Origin: Glandiceps talaboti
Taxonomy: Eukaryota > Hemichordata > Enteropneusta > Spengelidae
Length of the DNA stretch: 64,000 nucleotides
Assembly (NCBI RefSeq): GCF_964340395.1
Contig: NC_135550.1
Location: 12,671,908-12,735,907, forward strand
Direction of reading: 5' to 3'
Made by a program: the position numbers and the translations under genes. The notes under the pieces were generated by a model, which saw nothing but the letters and a program-made list of their open reading frames with translations, was not told where the DNA came from and did not search any database. Positions 34,681 through 64,000 of the stretch are shown here, in pieces (the first letter of the stretch is position 1; every line of letters starts with the position of its first letter).

Positions 34681-36460
34681 GGAATGGGTGACCAATTTCA
34701 TCATAGAACTTCCAACATGACAATTCTTGAGGATGCCATAGAATTTAGAAAGAAAATGACTTGTTCGCATCTTATTATTACACAAATAGATTGTTATGTA
34801 GAATATAGATGTATGTAGGTGTGTTCTGTCAGTAGCACCTTTGCCCAGTTACTCAGTAGCTAGGCTTTGAGCATAGATGTAGTAGTGTTTGAGTTGATCA
34901 AGATGAAGCCTGGCAAATATCCATGATATTGTCTGTACAGAAATTGCAGTGATCAACATATAGTAATGATTAAGTGCTAGGTAGTAATTGGATGAGATGA
35001 CACTGCTCTTCAGTTTAACTCAGTATTTAAAATGACACCCGTACAATCGACTGATGTATATAATTATAAATGTACCAGTTTTACTACATGTAGTGTTGAA
35101 AGTATTGCCGTATTCTTAATTTGTAGTGCTGACGCGGCAATAATTTTCTTCAATGTTACTTGTTAGTATTAGTAATGCTCATATTTGTAGAACTACAACA
35201 TGTATTGTATATTATTCAGAACTGGTGTCAGCCTCATCATTTCAAAGTTTCATTTGGTACATGATGTATAAACGTTAATGTTACTCATCAGGTTGACAGG
35301 GTAAATATTCTTACAGTTCCATGGTAACAATATTTTAGTTTCCTTCAAGTTCACCCCACAAACAATACTGTGCGTTACAGTGATCACAAGTCTAAATAAT
35401 ATGTATTCAATTCAATTTCAATTCGATGCAAGTTGATGCCAGGTTGCACAGAACCGCATGGAATCTAAGTCTTTCTAAATAAACTTGACACATAAGTTCA
35501 GCTTCAATATATACTGCCGTTTAGTACAAAATAATGTCACCAAGAGGCGGTCTTTTTTACGGTTTCAATTTTCAATTTTTGGAAACAGTTCAAAATTCTT
35601 GTCACTGCTTCACGAAGTCCACTCCAGCTCGAGCACATACTTCACAAATTCCAGTTCGAGCATAATCACATATCTTCAGTTACACTGTACATGCATAACG
35701 TAAACGATGAAATTCGCCCAAATCGTAGAGTAACATGCTCGCAATTATCTCCAGTAATGTATTTCACACAGTGAAATGTATACGATACATGTGTACCTTC
35801 ATTTCTGGCTGGCAAGAAGATGGAAGTTGATCGGTTGAGGTCGGCAGTAAGTCATGAATTTGACCTCGTCATCGCCGCTAGCAGTGATTCCTATCATGTG
35901 TCCCCCTCTTCTCTGTAATTATTGGTTCTAAAACAGCCGTGAAATATATGGATTTTGCTGCTACGTCTGGACAACAATGGCGGCAACTTCTCTCTTGCTG
36001 CGGTAAAAACTGACGCGGGAACTAGATTGATCAATGTCATATAATAAGCGCGATTTGATTGGTCTATTTGCTTATCGTGGTAATAAGTCACGTAGTATGA
36101 TTAACCAATAACACTGATTGTACCATTTCTCATCGTAAGTCAATATCATTTTAGGGATCAGTCAGATAGTTTAGCTAAGGGAGGGGGATCACCCTTGTTT
36201 TTGAAATTCGAAGGGGGTCATCTAGTGTAGAAGCCCCCTTGGGCAAGATTCCGTGATTGAATAACAAAGACACGGTATGTTACTGATACTGGTTGGCTTC
36301 GTTTCAATATTTGAAAGGCCACCCCTGCTCCTCCAGTTTGAAAATGGTGAAGGAGACGGTTACTGTGTTTTGGATTGTGATGGATTACTACTAAAATGGC
36401 ATACGCAAGACATAAGGCTTAGTCATGTGATATCTTACTCATGATTTGCTCAGCATGAGA
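34681..36460. other. Gene-free spacer
   Basis: No gene, RNA or ordered repeat that I can support. Confidence 0.45.
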
Positions 36461-36464
36461 AAGA

Positions 36465-37139
36465 TCTATCATATCATATCATCATATCATATCATATTAT
36501 GTACAGCTTTGAAGGCTAAAAGCCTATGAGCCGATCAAAGGTAAAAAAAAAATCAAATGTTCAACAGTCCATAGTCCAAAGTTCCACGAATAGTAACATG
36601 TATATAACTCAAACACTATCCAAGTTTATGTTAATGATGTATTTGTATTCAGCCCAGTGACTGTCTAGAGTGTTTTTGAAAGAGTTGATAGTATTCGCTG
36701 TAACAATTTTTGTTGGCAGTTTATTCCATGCATTGATGATCCGGTTTGGAAAAAAGTTGGCGCGAGTTGACTTCTGACACAAAGACTTCCGAAGTTTCAG
36801 TGGGTGGCCTCTCGTGGCACTATGTGTTTCGCATTGGAAAAAATGCTGGTTCGCAGAGTATTTACCATGAAGATACTTCCATACTTCTATCATATCGCCC
36901 CGCATCCTTCTGTACGACATACTGGGAATATCTAAGCGTGTCAAACGTTCACTGTAGCTCAGGTCTCTCATTCCTCCATCTGTGATGGTGGGAGAGCGCT
37001 CATGTTTTAGAAATAAGTGTTGAGGTTCATCCTGATCCTGTTTCGAGTCTCTACCGACACACACCCACCCCCTGTTGAAGAAATTGAGCAGTCCCTGTAG
37101 TTCAACTACTCGTGCATTAACGGGTGCCCCGTTCGTCAA
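36465..37139 (-). mobile_element. LINE 3' end (CR1/L2-like tail), 5'-truncated
   Basis: A minus-strand frame 36609-37139 reads YSERLTRLDIPSMSYRRMRG, DMIEVWKYLHGKYS, then TRGHPLKLRK and FFPNRIINAWNKLPTKIVTA, ending at TGA-less 3' sequence with a normal stop at the edge. This is the characteristic end of ORF2 in CR1/L2/Jockey-type LINEs. The 3' UTR (36500-36608) finishes in an (ATATG/ATCAT)n microsatellite at about 36472-36500, as LINEs of this group often do. The RT domain is missing. Confidence 0.85.
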
Positions 37140-40100
37140 TATTTTACTATTGGCAATCAGTAGACATGCATCAATAAATTTATATTTTGAATTGATTTGT
37201 ATTTATATTGGTTTTGATACTCATGGTCTTCTACAGAATGTGATCAAAGTTTGATTAACATGATAAATAGACCCGGGATTAACAGCAGCCCATTCTACAT
37301 CTGCTTTAGTCTGTCTATCCAGCGTTCCGAGCGCGCGCGATGTCCTACAGTCTTACAAGCATCACCATGCATGAATAATTTGACTACTTGTTTTTTTACT
37401 TGACAGTGTGTTTAACTTCAGACCACTACTTACAGCTCTGAGGTTTAACAATGGAAAGGTTTTTTTACCATTTTTTTGTGTCTAACAATGTTTTTACACA
37501 TTTGATTTATTTATTTTTCGCAATGTACTGAGTTATAAAAAATACGGACGTACTTGGTCTTAGATTATGTTGTTTAACGTTGTTTTTCTAAGTAGGAAAA
37601 CACAACAAAGTTGCTTTAATAACCAAAAATCATAATAAATACCCAATTTCTCATCCATATGACATCCGTAAACCCAATACATGATGTAAAGAAATTTGAT
37701 ACATATAAAATATAAAACTTCGCAATTTTTTCTCGTTCGGAAAAAAAACATGAAGAGCGCCACCAACGATATGATATGCAAATGGTCGAAGCGATAATCG
37801 ATGTATGGTAGTGTCGACTGCAAGTTTTGTAGGTTATATGTGATTATTAAGTCTATTCACAATGTCATAAAGTGCATGCTCCCTTTCTTTGTTATTATTC
37901 ACGGGGATGTCCACTAACACATCATAGACGGATATAATGACACATCTATTTAAAATTCTCGGATGAATATTTATTTTTGTGAAAGAAAGAATTGTGTATG
38001 TCTCCAAACGCAATCCCCAGTGTCTGTGTCACAGACAAGGAAGTCTGTGATCCCGTTAGCGAAAATATAGAAGTACCATTCAGACATATACGGTAAAAAT
38101 ACTAGATAAAACTTGAAGTTGTGACTCATTTCACTCCCAAAAAACTTGTTAACTCTGTACACTTTCTTTTCAATTATTAAACGAGACCCCCAACAAAGAA
38201 CCAGAAAACCATTTTCCCATTTGTGTCATATGTTATGCAGCACATACATCCTTGTCCGTATAAAAACACACACTACAACACAGTCACGTGAGTACACATA
38301 CCAATCGGCAGACGAACACGCATGTCAATAAAAGAGATTTGTTCATGTATTATACGAACTTTTAATAGCAACTCTTGCGTGTTTGATTACAAAACTACTT
38401 TGCAATATGCTATCCATCACAATGATACACATAACAGTATTTAATGACTGACGGAAACATACCAATAATATCTCCATGTTACAGCTACAGTCAGTGTATA
38501 GTCCAACTTTCATTCAAGAAAGGTTGTTATTTTAATGTATGTATATAAACCTATTTTGCATACATTTACGTCACCTTTTTGTTTCCTGTATGGCCTTAGT
38601 ACAATTACAACTATATATGTTGTATATTAATCAATATTTTAGCTTTTAGAATATTAATATACATGACATGTTGCCCCAGTGAATTAGTATATCAGGTCCA
38701 TCTCTGACTATAATCGTTAACACTACAGCTGAAGTTAGATTGGAGTGGCACTACAGGAAATAACGGTTTATTCATGAACGTAGGGTTCCGGGGAATCATT
38801 TCATGATATTCCATCACGTACACCATCTACTATGAATATCAGTACCTTCAGGGACATTCCATTAATATGCATTGCTCATATATTGCATAAATGCATTTCT
38901 GTAGACTCACATGAAGCAATGAAGCCCACACCAAAAATGAGAGAGAGACACAAGTTCAACTTGATGTTTCACTGAAATCGCACATTTATGTAATTGATGT
39001 AAAAATCATAAAATGACTCCCTAACCCGAAGTTTTTGAAAATGCCTTTATTTCCCGGAGTGGCATTTAATGTATATCGTACATTTAAGCTAAGAACTCAC
39101 ACTACCTATGAATTCGTTACAGTCTTGTAAACGTTTGTGTACAAAAATTACAATTTATGTAAAAACAAATGTTCGTAAATATGGCATGACAGAGGTTGTT
39201 AGATATGCAAATAGAGGCATGGTAGCGCAGTGCCTAAGGTACCCAGTTTATTGGTATCCATTAAAGGGGCACAGTGTGAGTTTATATGTTCTCAAAGTAT
39301 TCTACTACTACGATGTATAAGTACCCATCACTTGAAATTGACTGAACCCAAACAAGATATTAGGATATAACTTATAAAATATCCGATGACGTAATTTATT
39401 ATATGCATAATACAATGTACGAGACTCCCTACTATGTAGCGAACCGTTCTAACCATACCAGAACACAAATTGTAATGTCATGCATTAACATTATATTAGA
39501 ATTTGTAAGCATTTTCACCCGAGTACAAATCTTATAAATTCAGCTTGTGCCACTTTAAAAGTATGAATACCCTATTTCCGTAAAATTTAACGCAAAGATA
39601 TTCAAACTTTACCACACGAAGGCTTGTTCCTGGACCTTTTGAACTGACAGAGAGAAAAAAAGTGGGGATAAATTTGTTTTTATTTTCCCACTATAGAGTT
39701 AATGCAGTATTTGGCGGCCATTTTGGATTCTACCACGGATTATCATCTTGATCTTCATTTCAAATATTGTTGTTCTTCTTGTAGAATGCCGTAAAAGATG
39801 GATGTAGTTTTAGGACGATCCATTATGTAGCCTAGCTGAATACCGGGTAAGTGCTCAACTAATTGCATAAAGGCATGGTGAATTCAAGTGGTAGTTGGTC
39901 AAACATATAAGAATGTTTCGAACTGGTGTCATGTTTAAGGTATAAGCTTAACCAATCGTTTAATGAAAACCACAGTAGATAAGCAACAAAAATATTCCTT
40001 ATATAGCAAACAGTTTTTTTTTTTTTTTTGTTTTTTTAAACCACAGCGAGTTGTGTATGTGTTCTATAGTATTAGTACTTTTCACATATACACTAGTTTG

Positions 40101-40680
40101 TCAAATGACATGTTTTATAGTGCGCAATAATTTTTATCGTCATAATATTTCTCAAGCACCAAAAGAGGAGATGAAATGAATCACAATCGTCAGCTGTACA
40201 TGTGTTAGTGTGAGAGGTTATAAATCATGTGTTTTATAGTTGGTACCAAGCTTTGCTTTGTTGCGTCAAAGTTTACCTACAGATGTCGATAGTTTTACCA
40301 TTTTCACGCCTTGCGTTTATTGAATTGCGAAGATCGTTTGACAATTGTATATACCAAATCTACATACGAAGCAGACATCTTTTGGAATGTGTCTAGTTCG
40401 TCATTACTTCATATTCGACTTAAAACTACTGACAGATCTAGACGCATACGATATAGATTATTCATGGACTGCATATACAGTATGTTTACAGTGCCATTGG
40501 CAGAAACTCTATACATTCATATTCTAGATGAACTTATTCGTAAGCAGATGTTAACAGAATGCCTTCTGATCAGTAAGGGCAAAGGCTTTACATCAGTCTT
40601 TGTTCATACACGCAGTAATTGTTGGAATGCAAAATTCTGATCTAGAGCTATCATACATAATATACCCCTTAAGTGACAAA
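37140..40680. other. Gene-free region with no supported features
   Basis: AT-rich, no recognisable coding content. A tRNA-like A-box stretch at about 39225 lacks a B box. Confidence 0.45.
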
Positions 40681-40689
40681 TGAATAACA

Positions 40690-41274
40690 CCAAAATGTAT
40701 GAAATTTGAAGTTTGTATACTTCAGATGTAGCCTAATTACTGAAAACAAATTTTTAGGCAAATGAATCATTAAGATTATAATTAAGCCTCTATATGACAT
40801 ATGCACTTTGTTAATACAATTACCAAATTACATGAAATTTAAGGCTTGTATTTTCAAGATATATACATTTCCGAATTATCAAAAATCATTAAGTATTGCA
40901 TTGCCAAGTAATTACTCATTACATTCAAAACTACACCAACAAAGTCCATTAAATACGTGCGTTTTGTCACCAATTCGTTTACCAAAGTATATGAAATTTG
41001 AAGTGTGCATTATTTAGGCACTTAATAGCCTATTTAACGAAAATATTTGATTATGCAAATGACTCATTAAAACTAAAAGCTAAGTCAGCAAGTTTATAGG
41101 ACATTGGCCATTGTAATGGTTGATGCTTTGTAGCATGTTATATGAAATTTAAAATTTGCATTATTTATGCAAATTAGTCACTGATATTCATACGATGTTT
41201 ACCGACATTACTATAAGGAAGATGTGTAGCAAGCTAGTAGTTTTTTACTTATCGTATTCACAGTTATGCCGGTC

Positions 41275-41314
<40 letters not shown>

Positions 41315-41315
41315 G
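40690..41315 (+). repeat. CAGA-tailed repeat family, copy 1
   Basis: About four diverged units of 130-160 bp. The TATGAAATTTGAAGTTTG blocks start near 40698, 40831, 40989 and 41140, each followed by CCTAATTACYGAAAATCA and ATGCAAATGACTCATTAAAA. The array ends with a block GTAGTTTTTTACTTATCG and then (CAGA)n at 41276-41313. Copies 2 and 3 have the same order. Confidence 0.75.
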
Positions 41316-42142
41316 CGGACAGATAAAAGCATAATATAACCTTCCCTTACTAAGGTAAAAATGTTATATCTAAAGAGCTATAGGAAATGGAAGGAAAGTA
41401 ATAATAATAGTTTCCGATAGAAACATCTTGAAGTTTATAACACAACTTCTGACTGAGTACATCAGTGTATATAGTTCAAATAGAAGTCACAGGGAAAATT
41501 CTTAATATAAATATGCAAACACTTCACAACGCCTACAACAGTACAGGTCCACTATCAATAAACGACTAATACTGGCCAACATATGAGTCTGAAAATGCGG
41601 GCAAACATATTAGAGTAAAACTTTTTTTGTTGGTTTAAATCACAAAATAGACTGTGTACCACGATGTAGTACGGTAATATACCAATCTTCCTTTATCAGC
41701 CGCTGCTAGTTCACTATCAAATGTTTGTAACAATCTCTCCAAGCATTGCAAAGATTTAGTCGGGCTTTAATTTTATGGGAAACCACGCGCGATTCAATGA
41801 CGAAATAAGCATAATCCACGATATTTACGGTAAAACAATGACGTCATTCGTGTATATTTTGTTGTAGCACAATGATTGAATATTTTTATAAGTTTTTTAC
41901 ACGAATCTTTATATAAAAGAACAAATATACCCGGAAAGTCTTGACCTTTCTCGTGCTATTGAAACTTTATCTTTTTTCCTATCCAACCCCATCCACCACG
42001 ACATTTGCTTTGATTCAAAGTCAACGTATTTTGAGATATGAGTACAAAAATATCACACATTGTCAAATGAGTGATGTAAATATGTGCCCCAGTATGACGA
42101 TATAATGTATTTGTTTTGATTTTAAGTCGGACTACAAACTAT
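41316..42142. other. Gene-free spacer downstream of the GPCR
   Basis: 3' flank of the receptor gene; nothing else recognised. Confidence 0.45.
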
Positions 42143-42147
42143 TTTAT

Positions 42148-63734
<21,587 letters not shown>

Positions 63735-64000
63735 CTTTACAGAGAAAAAGCACAAAACACAAAGTTGATTTACTGCCAGGACAGTCAAATGAGCGGCAGT
63801 TCAGTATATCATGATAGTTTTAATAACTATTATCTTCAAACCCCCCTGGCTACAGTCGTCATTACTTTTTTTATTTGTGTGAATGGCAAATTAGCTACAT
63901 ATTCCGCGTGATGCAGTCTTACGCAATTTTTCGAGGCCAAATCATGAAAATTTATGCTATAGTGAAGAGTTTTCCGACATTTAAGCCCAGATTGCCAACA
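63735..64000. other. Upstream intron of the GPCR, cut by window edge
   Basis: It begins with the acceptor TCTGTAAAG/G that splits the DRY codons. No further exon is seen before the edge. Confidence 0.6.

Noticed and set aside
34283-34723. 146-residue protein with a 34-residue repeat
   Set aside because: It is a minus-strand reading of the 102-bp satellite; the openness follows from the period being a multiple of three.
39215-39300. tRNA or SINE head (TGGTAGCGCAGTGCCTAAGG)
   Set aside because: It looks like an A box but no B box follows at the right distance.

Overview
The window is nuclear DNA of an invertebrate animal, probably marine. Split genes with GT-AG introns, a rhodopsin-family peptide receptor, fatty-acid-binding-protein (FABP) genes, Penelope-like elements, LINEs, a tRNA-derived SINE and a very heavy load of microsatellites (CT, TA, TATG, TGTC, GATA, GGTT) all point that way. 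I cannot fix the phylum from sequence alone.

Layout. Positions 1-230 hold a tRNA-derived SINE (minus strand, cut by the window edge). Positions 1013-13500 carry three tandem FABP genes, all on the minus strand, each with two coding exons and one phase-0 intron at the same codon (65/66). Their flanks and introns hold microsatellites, a Penelope-like element (about 7.2-9.8 kb), three copies of a hammerhead-ribozyme-like unit around a TA tract (9.84-10.16 kb) and several inverted-repeat elements (11.2-13.1 kb). From 13.6 to about 42 kb I can support no intact host gene. This stretch holds LINE 3' ends (16.2-17.3 and 36.5-37.1 kb), a 1.4 kb fold-back element with TA flanks (18.2-19.7 kb), a 51-bp minisatellite split by a Mutator-like transposase fragment (22.5-24.3 kb), an exon-like piece with a P2X7-type C-terminal domain (26.4 kb), a BEN-domain piece (29.2 kb), a second Penelope-like element that has lost its reverse-transcriptase core but is followed by another hammerhead-like motif (29.7-30.8 kb), and a 102-bp minisatellite (about 33-34.7 kb). 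Positions 42148-63734 are the last two coding exons of a class A GPCR on the minus strand, separated by a 19.6 kb intron. That intron contains another LINE fragment, two copies of a repeat family tailed by TGTC/CAGA, many microsatellites and a full-length fold-back element (60 kb). The 5' exons of the receptor lie beyond the right edge.

How the parts relate. The FABP genes are a local paralogue cluster of intracellular lipid carriers whose ligand-anchoring residues differ between copies. The GPCR is an unrelated cell-surface receptor with an unusually long cytoplasmic tail and a possible PDZ ligand at its end. Most of the rest is transposon and satellite sequence. The strongest unusual signals are the hammerhead-like motifs beside both Penelope-like elements, the nested fold-back elements sitting inside tandem repeats, and the shared repeat family with a CAGA tail.
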